Assembly (NCBI GenBank): GCA_000827325.1
Contig: KN832871.1
Location: 930,001 to 994,000, forward strand
Length of the DNA stretch: 64,000 bases
Direction of reading: 5' to 3'
Source: Oidiodendron maius Zn
Taxonomy: Eukaryota; Ascomycota; Leotiomycetes; Myxotrichaceae
Shown: piece after piece, positions 44,830 to 56,981 of the stretch
How the letters are laid out: each line of letters opens with the position of its first letter
How positions within the stretch are numbered: position 1 is the first letter of the stretch
Notes under the pieces: model-generated
Seen by the model: only the letters and a program-made list of their open reading frames with translations
Databases searched by the model: none
What the model was told of the DNA's origin: nothing
Program-made: the position numbers and the translations under genes

Positions 44830-45883
44830 GGCGAGCGCATTGCTTGTGGCACGAAAAGTTGAAAGAGGGCCACTGTAGTATAGGGACAAAAAGGAGGCAT
44901 GTAGCCTGGTTATAAACCCAACCCCCCAAGAACGAATACGATACGATGCTGAGTAACAAGCGTGGGCGCCTCTACTTGTCTGGGAGCTGCAGTGACCGAA
45001 CCCTTGGCATGCCAGGTGATATTTTAGGCTCTGAGAACATAATCCCACCTGGCCGTAGTGGGCTATCTGGCGCTGATCGAGCGAGCGGATTCTCCTTACC
45101 GGCACGGGTGGGTCGACGGTGCCTCAAAAACGGTTCTGGGTGGTCATTCAAGAGCGCCATACTGCAACCCACGACCACACGGATTCCTCGCATCCGGAAC
45201 CCAGCGGCCGTGGGGCTGCCAGGCCAGAATCCGGTGCAAATGAGCTGCTGCCAGCCGCAACACAGACCCCGTATTCGCCGGTGTGAGCCAATCGCGATCC
45301 CTCACACGCCTTGGCCGTCAGAGAACAGAGGGATACGCGCGAGGGGGCATGGTACGAGCAGGACGGCCTGGACGGGGTGCTTAATGCTGGAGTACCGGAG
45401 CTGGACCACACCTGCCAAGACAAAGGGGTAAGCCCACCGCGGCTCAGCCCATGCCCGGGGCCTGCGGAGAGCACAGGAATAAGACTTGCTTAGATGGGAT
45501 AGGAGACAGCGTCAGCCCTGCGCATCTTATCTGCTCCCAGCGCCAGACACAGAGCCAGGATAGCCAGCCCCTTGCCTCGTCCATCATGCTGCCACCATGC
45601 TCCCCAGCTTTGAGTTCTCTCCATTGGGTCGCTGACATCTTTCTGGCCTGGAAGGATGACATCCCTGAGCCTCTGCCACCATCGGCTTCCTCTGTGCCCG
45701 CGGGTGTTGAAGCGTGCCAGTGTCAGAGGGCCGTGAGAGACTGCGCAGTACGGAGGAACGGGCATATGGTAGTGCAGCCATAGGTTTATTAACTCCAGGC
45801 TTCCTGATCCGCCGGAGTTGTACCTTCAAAGTCCCTGTGTCTCGTGAATTTGAATTTCAAAACCTCCTTGCAAGACTCTCTCA
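44830..45883. promoter_or_regulatory. Divergent spacer, GT31 gene (-) / membrane protein gene (+)
   Basis: About 1.05 kb, relatively GC-rich, between start codons pointing apart. Open frames overlap on both strands with low-complexity composition, so none is called. Confidence 0.5.
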
Positions 45884-46744
45884 ATGGTTCGACTTGGCTT
45901 TGTGGCCATTCTCTTAGCTGCCCAGGGTCAGCTACTCCCATTAGCCGCCGCTGACAGCAGTAATCAATTCATCTCGCCCAGTCCTAACGATGGCGACCAT
46001 ACCCACATCGAGGGTACCTTTGCGGAAGGCTCTCTCATCAAATTGGTCTGGGAGACGACGTGGCAGACACTCGCCCTCGTCCTGTGGCAAGATGGGACAC
46101 CTCAGTTCCAGTATCTCCCTAATTCGGGTACGCCGCGAACGTCCCACCCATCATACCGGAACGCTACTAACTCTGCTGTAGCACCGATAGTTGGAACCAC
46201 ATTCGAATGGACTGTGGACCTCACCGGGCAGGACGGAAATCCAAATTTCAATCTGTCAGACGGCCACACCTTTTTCTTCGGTATTTTCAACTCCGGGACC
46301 ACCGACGTCTTCGAGAGCCAGTATATCAATATCACGAGCAATGCTGTCACTACATCCTCCACCACTACGACCACCTCTCCAACTCAAACTAGCACCCATA
46401 CAACATCATCTAGTACTACTCCAGCAACAACAAACACCAACACCGCTGCTCCAACTTCAAAGGCATTGAGTAAAGGTGCTCAGGCCGGAATAGGCGTTGG
46501 TGTGGCAATTGTTGGGGTCGCACTGGTTATTGGAGCCATCGTATTCTTCCTCGCCAGACGAAGGAGAGCAGCAAACATTCCACCTCTTCCACCTTCTGAA
46601 TTACCTCCCACAGAGATAGCAAAGACCTATTACGGTCCGCCTGCCGAGCTGCCGCCCACTATACCGAAATACGCTGCGCGCCCACCGGTAGAGTTACCAG
46701 AACAGCCACCTAGTCCTAGGGTCCCTGGCATTCACGAGTTGTAA
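45884..46744 (+). CDS. Single-pass type I membrane protein with Ser/Thr-rich stalk
   Basis: Two exons, 45884-46127 and 46182-46744, give 268 residues. The intron (54 bp) has a GTACGC donor, a CTAAC branch site and a TGTAG acceptor, but it is also open and in frame, so an unspliced 286-residue form is possible. A signal peptide ends near residue 23 (LPLAAADS). The extracellular part (about 24-135) has an HIEGTFAEGSLIKLVWETTW strand pattern and FEWTVDLTG...HTFFFGIFNSG, with N-glycosylation sites (NIT). A Ser/Thr-rich stalk (about 137-178) is probably O-mannosylated. A transmembrane helix (about 183-205, GVGVAIVGVALVIGAIVFFLA) is followed by a RRRR stop-transfer and a proline-rich cytosolic tail (LPPLPPSELPP-type repeats). 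The architecture recalls fungal Wsc/Mid2-like surface sensors, but no WSC domain is present. Confidence 0.8.
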   Translation: MVRLGFVAILLAAQGQLLPLAAADSSNQFISPSPNDGDHTHIEGTFAEGSLIKLVWETTWQTLALVLWQDGTPQFQYLPNSGTPRTSHPSYRNATNSAVAPIVGTTFEWTVDLTGQDGNPNFNLSDGHTFFFGIFNSGTTDVFESQYINITSNAVTTSSTTTTTSPTQTSTHTTSSSTTPATTNTNTAAPTSKALSKGAQAGIGVGVAIVGVALVIGAIVFFLARRRRAANIPPLPPSELPPTEIAKTYYGPPAELPPTIPKYAARPPVELPEQPPSPRVPGIHEL

Positions 46745-49700
46745 AGCCCAGGTGATGTTTTAATGAACTTGTTGCATATATTCATGCTCATGACTCTCAA
46801 TAAATAGCGTACGGCGTCTGTTCCTTAGCTATATATAATTTTCTGCAATACCCACTGCTCTTTCTGCGAAAACTGTTAGCATTATAGAATAAAGATACGC
46901 AGCAAAGATAATACGAACACAAATATGTACAGAGGAGGGAGAGATTTCATGTTGCATATATCTATGAATTCTAACACTCCATATGTCCAAATCCCACTGA
47001 CTGAGAGTGCTCCGTCGTACCTTCAGTTATTTTCCAGAAATTAGTCCAGATCTGGCCCTCTCAGAAATAGAGAGCAGATCGACTATCTGCCAGCCAAACC
47101 TCGTGTCCTCCAATCCGACGCTTTAACCACGCCGCCGACATTTAACGTTTCTATTCGAAACGCTGAATAATCTAGACGCCCAAAGCCACGGCTCAGCCTC
47201 ATGCCCCCCGGCGGACTTGGCAAAGCTTGGCACCACAAAACCGGCAATCCAGTAAACCCATTGTACTCAGTACTTAGGAGGGTATACGTACAGATAGGCA
47301 TGCGGGCGCATGTGGTGCCCTCGTTCTTTTTTCACCCGACACTGTGGCCTCAGTCCGACCCTACTCTTAAAAAATATAGCCTGTTCATAATAGGCGACTC
47401 TATATATACACGGAATGATGGCTATTTGTTCGTATACTCACGGCTCTCGGCATGTGAGGAGTTAAGGTTCATTCGGCGCGGCTTTAGAGGAGAATAACTT
47501 TGATGTGGTTTTCCTTGTTTCGCTATGACCCAATCATAGGTACGACCTTAATTCTAAAAATAAAAGCATAGCCGCCCAGAACACACTTCAACGCTGCAAC
47601 CGACCGAGCTGACAACCCTGTGTCTTGTGTCAGGAAGCGCTCAGTCTCGTAATGGGGTCAACATCTGCTGGCGGCTATTTGTATCGTACAAATGAAAACG
47701 CAGTAAATGTCACCATATATAGCCATGAACCGTCTGCTCTATAGAGCAATCGGAATAGGGAAGACGTTGATATGAACTTCAGAGCGCCTGCCTGCAATTG
47801 AACCCCACTCTTCCGAAGCATATTCATATCAAATGTTGTAGTATGAAGAATGGAATGCAGCCGCAGATCTTTGGTAAATGGATGAATTTCGACACCATCT
47901 ACTCCCTTTAACTGTGATGTGTCGGCCAAAGATGTCGCTGCTGTCGCGGAGGATGATGATGACGGTTTCAGCATCGCGATGGAAGTACAGTGTTCACCAC
48001 TTGAATCTCCAACAAAAGCCTCCTCTGTAAAATCGAACTGGATATCACTTCAGTGTAGACAATAGTAGGAGCTTTGATCTAGGCTTATGTATTTTGTGGG
48101 TGGGTGCTTGAAAGCGTGGTCGTCGTTATGGGCTGACAGATCAAAAGGAAGTTTGGAGCAGCACTTCTCGCGCTACTCAGGTGAGCTCGGGTGATTGTGT
48201 TAGAAATGTGTTGTTGTATTTGGCTAGCATCACAATAAGAGGATACAGAGAGATAATCTGTACGATAGGAGGATCATCTCCTAAATCGACCTGAAACCAG
48301 GTAGAGGTATTGGAGCTGTCACTATTCTGGCTGATATAGAGCTGATATTGACTTGCAGGAGTAAGAGAAAGTTAATTGGGATACAGTCCTGGAAGAATGG
48401 CTGTGACATTAGGGGCTGTATCTGCCATCGCAAGAGCTGCCAATAGAAGTGATGGCAATGCAAGAGACGTCATCTTGCTGCCTTGCGTGAGGTGAACTCA
48501 AATGCTCTTGCCCGGAATGGAGGCTACTTTAAAGGTGGAGCATATATTATGAAGACATCTCAATTTTCGCCTGTTATTCTCCGGAACCCTTTTACTCTCC
48601 TATTCCAGATGTCTACGAAACTCAGCGACAGACCTCGCCATCGCTGAAGCTTCGGCCAAATTCGTGTGCTTCTCATGCGAAAACCAGGCAAGTGAAGGAT
48701 GGATCAACCATTATTTGCAACCTCGAGCTGGCTATTATATGCTGTATTTGAATAATCCTGTGCACTTTCAGTGCCGGAAGTGGTGGTGGAAGCAGCCAAC
48801 TCATAGGCAGTGGCAACTCCTCTTTCAATGGCATGTGCATGCTGTGCGTCTCGGATTTCAATCAGTCGTTACCATTTCAGGACACATCCTGTCCTGCTTG
48901 GATCCAATCACCTGTATATCCTCACGTCGCAAGACCTACCTACTATCTGCTACCGCAATTCGAACCGAATATGTAATATTGCCGACAGTACGTAAATCCA
49001 ACCCCGGACGTTAATATACCTAGGCACCTCGGAAGTGCCTTTGAACGTGGACTGTGTCACAAGGATTCCCATCAGAGACCAGTCACGTTCAGAGCTTCTG
49101 AGTGGAGATTCCCTTTGCTGAGCCCTACACATCGTTGAGCAGATAACGGGCTGCATAGTCTGGATTCCGTGCTTTCTCTAAATTAAGAAACGGCCAGCCG
49201 CATGTCCTTCATTATGGAGGCTCAGCCACTATCCCCTCCATGACAACGATGTGAAGGGGGTGTCCAGCGTCCAGTGGAATGTTGACACAACCCTACCCCG
49301 CCCCGGCCTCTGCTCCCGCTTGAATAATGATGTAGAATGGAGAAATTAGGACGATGGAAAGTAAGGGACTGGTAGGGTAGGGTCCGGAAACCTCTCGTGT
49401 GAAGACGACTCCCCATGGGATACATATAGCATTACATTGGATTCCAATACATCACTTGAATCAGAAGGTCGGGTATAATGCAATCTATATTCCATCTCGT
49501 CTCACTATCGGTTCCGTAGGAACTTTACCGCACTTCTCACACTCGTATATTTTGTACACCACAATGTCCTCCACTACTGCCCTAACTCTCCTATAGATCC
49601 TTTCCCTTCTAGGTGCTCGACCTGCGCATCGCAGAGAGCACTCTAGACGCCACATCGCACTCCTTCCTTATTTATGCATCGTGCAGATCTATCCTTTTTG

Positions 49701-49996
49701 AGTAGACAGCCAACCATGTCAGGCCATCACGCAAGTAAAGAATCGTCACCGTGGTCTGGGTAGACCGGTTGAAAGTAAGAGGCAACAAAAGAAATCCACC
49801 TCGTAACGGTCGTCCATTCAAACCAACGCAGCAAAAACATTGCGCCAGAACATCCCGAGGCAAAACGCACTCAGTACAAAGAGAAAAACATGGGGGATAT
49901 GAGCATGCATCTGACGTAAGAAATTAAACGCAGGGCTATGCAGCAACCAAGGACTATACAAGAAAAGCAAACATCTCAAGAAGTAGGCAAGCGCCT
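46745..49996. other. Gene-poor spacer with a possible broken secreted-protein gene
   Basis: About 3.25 kb. A minus-strand ATG at 48473 opens a 33-codon signal-peptide-like frame (TSLALPSLLLAALAMADTA) that stops at 48372. Further down, a Ser-rich open frame lies at 47675-47974. They are listed together in findings as a possible decayed or unusual gene. The rest shows nothing supportable. Confidence 0.45.
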
Positions 49997-52354
49997 CTAA
50001 GCAGCCACTGCAATGAATGTTAGACAACGTATGTAGACAAGCGGGTGATGGTCATACCAGAACCGGCCATGTTCATGGTCATGGAATTGAGGCTATTAAA
50101 GTTTTGAGGCATGCTCGTTGGGAGGTACCCATTCTCCGAGTTTGGAGAAGCCTCCTCTAGAGAGCCGAGCTGGTCCTCGCCTTCATACTCCTCCTCTTCG
50201 CCGCTGTAGCTGCCGTACGGACCATCAGAACCGTCACTACGATCGTGTGTACGACGATGCCTAGAGCCATGCGGGTTAGTAAGTCTGTGAGGGACGGTGT
50301 GATGTGCATGGATGTGATGGGACATACTGGGCGAGGTTGTCTGATCGGGAGAAGGCTTTGTTACAGTGGGGGCAGATGTAGGGTCTCTCTTGTGTATGTG
50401 TTCTCACGTGTCTGGAGGGGTACATGTCAGCGGCCTCATGCCAGCCGTTATAAAAAGAAATGAAACATACCTTTTGAGGTGCTCTAAGCGCTTGAAGAGT
50501 CGACCACAAGTGGGGATGGGGCACGAGTGGGACTTTTGGGGATACGGGCCGAGCTCCATCATGGTGGCGCTTCGAGCCCTTCGGATCACGCCGTTGGGTC
50601 CTTGCATGTGTCTCCGTTGTGGGGAGTCGTGGATCGGGCTATCGCCGGAAAGCTCCTCGTTGGAGAGTTGGCTGTAGTCATTGTGTTGGAGGTTCATCGG
50701 GTTCATGGAAGTGGTATCCTCGACAGTCGAGAGGGGGGTTCCGTGGCGTGACAGCTCAATCAATTCCTTGTGGTGCTGTGTCATCTGTTGAAGCTGACCG
50801 CTGTAGCTGAGTTCTGGGGGTGAGGTGTTTCCAGACTCATCACCTTCGGCGACAGGACCAACTGATGTGGAGACGGATCTTCTCAGATCCGACGGGCGGT
50901 GCGCCCCGTGCGCGTGTCCGGCTGCATTGGCAGCGACGAGCGCAGACACTGAAGCAGGGATGGACGAGCGACGCCTCCTCTGTTTGTAGGTGGGCGAACC
51001 TTCAATGACAGAGTAGACGTTGTTAGAGCCGAATCCTCGATTGGCGTGAGAGAATTGAGGACCCGACAGGTTGGAAGGCGGCAGTGGCATCATGCCTTGC
51101 AGGCCGTTGACAGATCCCATGTGGTCTGGGATGACGGTGTAGAGACCAGTCTCCTCGTTAGCGATGTACGCAGGCTCATTGCCCATGCCTAAGGCCTGCT
51201 GAGGAGGGGTGATGGGCTCGAAAGAGATGGCCCGATTGCTGTAGTCCTCGTAGTGAGAGGAGACAAACGAGGGGGCGGGAGAGTACTCAAGACCGTATGC
51301 GGGCATGGAGGAGTGGCGCTGGTGTGTTTGCGAAATGGGGACGCCATTCTGGTTGTACTGAATGCGACCACCAAACTCAGCCTCTCTCTTTACAACCTGC
51401 TGGGCCATGCTAGGTGCAGCCATAGTCATTTGCTGGTACGCCGCCATGGGATTCATATCATCGGTCATCCCCGAAATCGACTGGGGGATCGACTGAGGGA
51501 TCATCTGGGGGGGTGGCATGGAGTCGATCGCTCGCATCACGGGGGATGTAGACTGCGACTGGGCCTGAGAGTATGAGGTCTGCTGAGCGGAGAATGACGA
51601 GGAGTTGGCTTGTTGGGCTTTGGTGAGTTGCTCAAACAAGGACTGCGACGAGTCGAATTCGAACGAAAGAGCAGGCTCGCTGACAGCGACGGTGGTCGCC
51701 TCCTGTCCCATCTTTTCTCTCTTCAGGTCGCGCTCGAGGGCATCGAGAAAGAGTCTGTCATGTGGCACACTGTACCAGTAGAAGACTTTCTGCTTCTTCT
51801 GCGTCCGGATGCAGTTGTTCTTATAGAGGAAGTCTAGGAAGGCGCTCTTGGGCTCCTCGAGCGAGGCATCGGTGCCGGACTTCAGGTTCCGCAGATCCGA
51901 AAAGATACCTTCCTCGAACTTCTTCGAGTTCTTTACCGGCCGTCCAAAGGCTTGGAAACGGAAGGAGAGGCATCGCACGATATCGGTACCGGATATGTGG
52001 AAGAGGTTGTTCCTGCGACGCTGTTAGCCCACGAGCTGCACCGACGGGGAGATGTGAAAACAAACCATAGCACACAGGAAACATATTCACCGGTAGGGAG
52101 GAGGAACCGGCGAATATACTGATCAGGCGTCCAATCGACAGGCGCTGATATTAAGAAGTATTTCACTGTGGGCCGGTCAGCATTTGAGCTTTGCTACACT
52201 GGATCGGAGGTTACTTACGGTTGTCGACCTGCTGGAGAGCGACCTGGGCATCTTGCGGCAGGCTCTGCTGCGCTTCGCTGCTCAGCATGAAGGTCTCTGG
52301 CTTCTGGGGAGGTGCCATCGCAGCATGATGTTGGGAATACATCATGTGCGCCAT
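49997..52354 (-). CDS. steA: SteA/Ste12-like transcription factor with C2H2 zinc fingers
   Basis: Six exons on the minus strand: 52354-52219, 52165-52066, 52012-50471, 50411-50328, 50260-50058 and 50007-49997, giving 691 residues, essentially the length reported for Aspergillus nidulans SteA. The STE homeodomain-like DNA-binding region spans about residues 45-165: KYFLISAPVDWTPDQYIRRFLLPTGEYVSCVLWNNLFHISGTDIVRCLSFRFQAFGRP, then KVFYWYSVPHDRLFLDALERDLKRE. A long Gln/Ser/Pro-rich middle follows. Two C2H2 fingers (CPIPTCGRLFKRLEHLKRHVRTH and CPHCNKAFSRSDNLAQHRRTH, about 570-622) are split by introns. Ste12-like factors act below the Fus3-type MAP kinase in mating, sexual development and invasive growth. 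The last exon encodes only VAA-stop. The start is the first of three in-frame Met codons; a start at one of the next two (MMYSQ) is possible. Confidence 0.93.
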
Positions 52355-53295
52355 TCAATTGGGTCGAAACGACGACCTTGAGGCGCGAGGCGTTTGGTCC
52401 GGAGTGACGGGCTCAGAAGGCGACGATGGAGGATTGAAACAGTTGACCAGTGCGCACGGCTGTACAGCAGAGGGGGGAGCCGTTGACGGAGGCGATGGCG
52501 ATGGGTGGCAGCGACGGGATCGTGACGAGGATGAAGCAAGACTCGTTCGGGATCGTGACGCGGTCGACACTTCGAACTTGTTTGGAGGGAGCCAGCTCCG
52601 TTCAGAAATGGAGGCGATATGGAACGGTAGTTGTTCGAGGAGTTTCGAGACCAGCAAGAACTCGACTCGGGAAGAGAAGACCGACTCGACGGTTTTGGGG
52701 GGGAAGAAAGAAGAAAAAGCAGCGCTCGGGAGGACGCAGCGACCGACAACTTGACAAAGCCACGTAACCAAACCTCAGTTACAGTTCACCTAACCAGCGG
52801 GGAGAGTAGAGGCAGAGAGTCGCGATCGAGAGGTGACGGCGTGGTGGAGTCGTCGGGGCGAGCGAGGGCCTCTGCGTGGGGACGAGATGAAGCTTTCGAT
52901 GTACGGACCCGCGACACTGCAACAAGAAAGAGAGACGAAAGATGAGCAACCTCAGAAGTGTTTGAGCTCTGAAATCGGGGACGGGGGGGGGTTATGAAGG
53001 CTTCTTAGCGGTTTGAGCGGTCGGGGGCCAGTGGGCGGGGAGGGAAGAGGAGGGCTATGGGCTTATGGGCCGACTCCACAGGGGCTCGACCGACGGTAGG
53101 GGCACGAGAAATCGCGGGCTAGCTCGAGACAGGCAATGATGCGCCGGGCGCATGGGCGGGAAGAGGTGAAGACCACGGTCGTCGTCGCGCTGGCCGTGGG
53201 CCTGGTCGTACGGGGTCGCAGGCAGTCGGGTTTGTAGGCGAAGTTAAGCTTTTGCGTAGGATTTGTCGTCGGGATGGCGACGGCGATGGCGAGGT

Positions 53296-53365
53296 CCGAC
53301 GGCGAGAGGGAAACAGACTCTGAGAGAGAGGGGGGGGGAGGAGAGAGAGGAGGGAAAAGAGAGTC
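53296..53365 (+). repeat. GA-rich low-complexity tract
   Basis: A run of GAGA/GGGA sequence, including a 10-G run and several GAGAGAG blocks. On the steA-sense strand it reads as a long C/T tract, as is common in fungal 5' leaders. Confidence 0.8.
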
Positions 53366-56300
53366 GACGAGAAGAGAAATGATTGAAGCTGAGCGTAAGA
53401 GGAAGAGAGAGTGGGTAGCAGGGAGGTCGTGCACTGCCAGCAATAATAAAAAGCGCGCGCGGGCACAGAGGCGACGAGCGAGCGACTGGATCAAAACGCT
53501 CAGATTCCGGCGCTTCAATCCTGAGGCCAACACCACTCGCAATGGGAGTTATTTCCGTCCCCCCCCACGGCGGCTGCTGAACACCATTTCTGAATGTTTG
53601 GTTTGGGCTGGTCTGGTTGTAGGCGCCACAAGTGATTGGACCTCCGCTGCTATTTTATTTACTTATTTTTGTCCTGTTTGATCTTAATTTTTCGATTTAT
53701 TTTCGTCTCTCGCTCGCAGGTGGGAGGTTTCCGGGTGAAAAGGGGTTTTACCTAGCCAGACCTGGCCGAAAGAGAGAGATCACTTGCACCACGTCGTGGA
53801 GCTGCAGTAGCACAGTCGCCGTCAGGGCAGAAAAGTAAAAGCAAATACCTTGGTCCGAGAGTCCAGCTCGCCATTGCCGTCGTCCGAGTCCAGCCTGCCG
53901 ATACCGACCGCGGGTGGTAGGGGGGCGCTGTCAACCTGAAACACCGTTGAGGGAACTCAATCGCCCTTCGATCCGCCTTCGGCCAGGAACCAAGCTGTCA
54001 CACCAGGCCAGGAAAAGGAGAGAGGTGTGTACTGGAGGGGCCATAAACTCTACTTCTGATCTCTGCAGGTGACTGGGTCCGGATCTGGGTCCCGCGCGAG
54101 CGAGGTCAGCGGCAGACCGTCTTCTTTCACCGTCCTCAGATCCTCAGTTCATGCACTCGCCCTCAACAACCTTCCGCTTTGCGGCATCTCCGACGAGACG
54201 AGATCAATGCCCCACGTTGCTGCCCTGGTCGATAATGGATTAGCCTTCCTCTCTTCCTCTCTGTGACCTCGCTGTCTCTCGCGCGCACACTCTCTCTCCC
54301 TCGGACTCTTGTACCCAGCATTGGAGGGTTTTATCCGTGGCGATGCAGGCTCTGTCCCGTCTCGCTGCATCTCGTTGGCTATATGGTCCTTGTCCTCCCA
54401 GCCTGTCCGTTTCGGTGGACAGGAAACAAACCCAGATTGCTATCGTAGGAGAAGACTCCAAACAGTAGACTGTTTCTTTGATGGTGGTGTTCAGTAGCAT
54501 CCCTATCGCCACTGGGTCAGGTACAACTCTGCAGGCGCACGGTACCTGGGCCGGGTCGTATGGGTACGTAGGGCATACCCGCCGATGGTACCTGAATGTC
54601 TGTGTCTCCCTCGGCCCTGGATCTTCCTCGGCCAACCATCGAGAAGGGATCCTCCAAATAGTCATGCGGCGATAGATCTCGTCAATCTGGCACGCCCTCA
54701 ACCCGCCCGAAGCCTTCGAGGCTGCTATTCCGGGAATTGAAGACTTCTATTCTGAGCCTCGACAACTTCTATTCTCACCGGCTTCGCGCCGTACCCGGTG
54801 CAGAGCAGTTGTATAAATTGCCCCAGCGTGTCGCCGCCCCAGACCCATCGTCATCCACACGTCGATTGGTAATGACTGGCCGACGGGCAGTCGTCTGCGA
54901 AGGCCACGACAAGGGTCCAGACGCTGCGGAGATGAAACATACCATACCATCTCCCTATGGGATGTTTCTGCATTGCCTCATCCATCCCATTGGTCAACGC
55001 CACCCTGCACGAGTCAACCATTCTTGGCCACGGCCGCGACCGTCAAGCCAGATGTGGCTTAGGATCTATCAAGAGGGCTTCTGGCTTCGGTGGACAGCAG
55101 ACCAGCTGTGCGCTCTGGAGGATCTATGGCCAGCAAGGGGGCGGTACTTTTGTCTAGAATCATTCGCTCAATCCGAGCCAGCTCACCTGCTCTGAGCAGC
55201 GCAGATCCAACATGTTGCCCCCAGAGCGTGACTTCGCCGCCAGCGTGCCGCCGAGCCATCTTTCTTTGTCGTCGTTACAGTCGGCGCGATGTTGTGCAGC
55301 GCTTCCCTAGGCTGGAGAAGGAAGAGCCAGAATCTTATTCTCCGCAATCGTGCTTCTATTTCCGTCCCGCCTTCTCTCTGCTTGCCTAATCGTCGCCTGG
55401 TTCCCATCCCGCTCTCTCCTCTCCCGTGCGCTGCTTCATCTGCGTCGCAGACTCTCGCACCTCCCTAAAGCTTGATCTCCAACTCTGATGAAACGGCGAG
55501 ATCTCCATCTGCCGGTCTCATGTTTTCTGTCTGAGCGCGCGCCCTAGACATTCTTCTTTCGGGAGTACCTGCAGGTCTCGGATGATGTGCCTCGAACTGT
55601 ACACAGGGTCCGAAGTGGGAAACCATACCGGAGCCCTTCTTCTTTGCCAGTCCGTGCCACCACCCGCTTCCCGAAACTTCCCATCTCTGGAGGCGCAGCC
55701 CTCCACAAGTTCGCATCGCCTGATCGTCACCAGCTGCCTTTGACTTCGTGTTTGGTTTGGCTTCGGCGTTAGGCTGATGGGCTGAATGTTCTAACTTTCG
55801 GATGCGCGCTGGATTGCTACTTCCTGTGAAACCTCCAGCTGGAAACCGTGTGCGCGTCCGCAAGGCTCAGACATGACGTCGCAGGACGGTTCTATATCTC
55901 AGCTGTTGAGAGCGTGCCGTATATTTGAGCATCGCAATCTCGGTCAGCTTGTGCATACTCAGCCTGCACATGGCACAAGTGCGTCGTCAATGACGATTGA
56001 TGATCAAAATCTCCCAAAGTCGCGTACATCAAATCATAACTGAGCTAGATGAAAATAGAAACAGAATCGAGCAGCTCGTCAATAATACGATAAGAGCTCA
56101 GTCTTTCTCTAAAGGCCATACGATTAGAGTGTGGTCAAATTCTATTGGTAGTCTCTAATATGGAAGCTCGTCCGATCGGCATGTTCGGTACTTGGGCGAG
56201 AGTTTAACGGTGGCATCCTCCGCAGCATATTGGCGTCTTCACTCTTTATATACTTGTTCTTTACTCCTGACACGTATTACTCTAGGAGTGCTCATTATCA

Positions 56301-56705
56301 TGCAATCTCCTTCAATGCTCGTATATCGTCACAAATCGACCTCAGGCAAAGTCCCTCCGTCAAGTCTCCCCAACCCCACCGGCCTCCCCCAATAAACTTC
56401 TCCCCGCCTCCTACAGACAAATTTCCGTAGTTTGAAATCTACGGAACAAATATTTTTGACCTGCAATGCCTATAGGAGTACCCGCCATTTGTATCTCACT
56501 GGAAGCATGGCAGATTAGCAGATAACGAGGATAGAGAAGGTTTAAGTGGACATAGAAGTGACCTGAAAGGGAAAATATAACGTCCTGGGTACTTAATGTG
56601 GATCCGTCCCTAGAGGGGTTCAAGTCACAACCTATCATCGCAAGGTTCACAGAAAGATGTGTGTATATCGAACGGAAACCAGTATTGCCAAACTACTAGC
56701 TAGAC

Positions 56706-56731
56706 AAAAAAAAATATATATATATATATAT
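56706..56731. repeat. Poly(A) run joined to (AT)n microsatellite
   Basis: Nine A residues (56706-56714) run directly into about nine AT units, ending at 56731. It is a simple non-coding repeat in an AT-rich spacer. Confidence 0.9.
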
Positions 56732-56981
56732 TTCGCGTGCTGGTCTGTTTCTGGTTTATCTAGTGATTATGGAGGGTTTCTAATATAAAATAGAGAATAG
56801 CTGTTTTCGGAATAGGTTACTCAATTCATTCATGTGGACTCTCTATACTTGACAAACCCAAGAAGTAATAAAATACAATATACCCTCCATATCAATATTG
56901 ATTTCCACCGATATTCATCACATAATGGTGTCATATACCTGTGAAGTTGTAAACGTCAAACAAATCCGCGCCTGTGCTGCT

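Larger units (their letters stand above)
52355..56981. other. Long gene-free region upstream of steA
   Basis: About 4.6 kb. The first 1.3 kb beyond the steA start is purine-rich on the plus strand, that is C/T-rich on the steA strand, with GAGAGAG/GGAGGAG runs, and likely holds a long steA 5' leader and promoter. From 54 to 56 kb, GC-rich open frames overlap on both strands without domains. The right end (56.4-56.9 kb) is AT-rich. No gene is supported. Confidence 0.5.

Noticed and set aside
44830-45105. N-terminal extension of the GT31 protein to an upstream Met
   Set aside because: It would put about 90 residues before the membrane anchor; the 44829 start gives a normal short cytosolic tail for a type II Golgi enzyme.
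47090-47160. Minus-strand resemblance to a tRNA-Ser D-arm (GTGGTTAAAGCGTCGGA)
   Set aside because: No anticodon stem, T-arm or acceptor pairing could be found.
50020-50057. SteA ending at the stop inside the last intron
   Set aside because: Good donor, branch site and acceptor support splicing to the 11-nt last exon; kept only as an alternative isoform.
54000-55900. Many overlapping open frames upstream of the HAD pseudogene
   Set aside because: No domain, no consistent splice pattern, and composition typical of GC-rich non-coding DNA.
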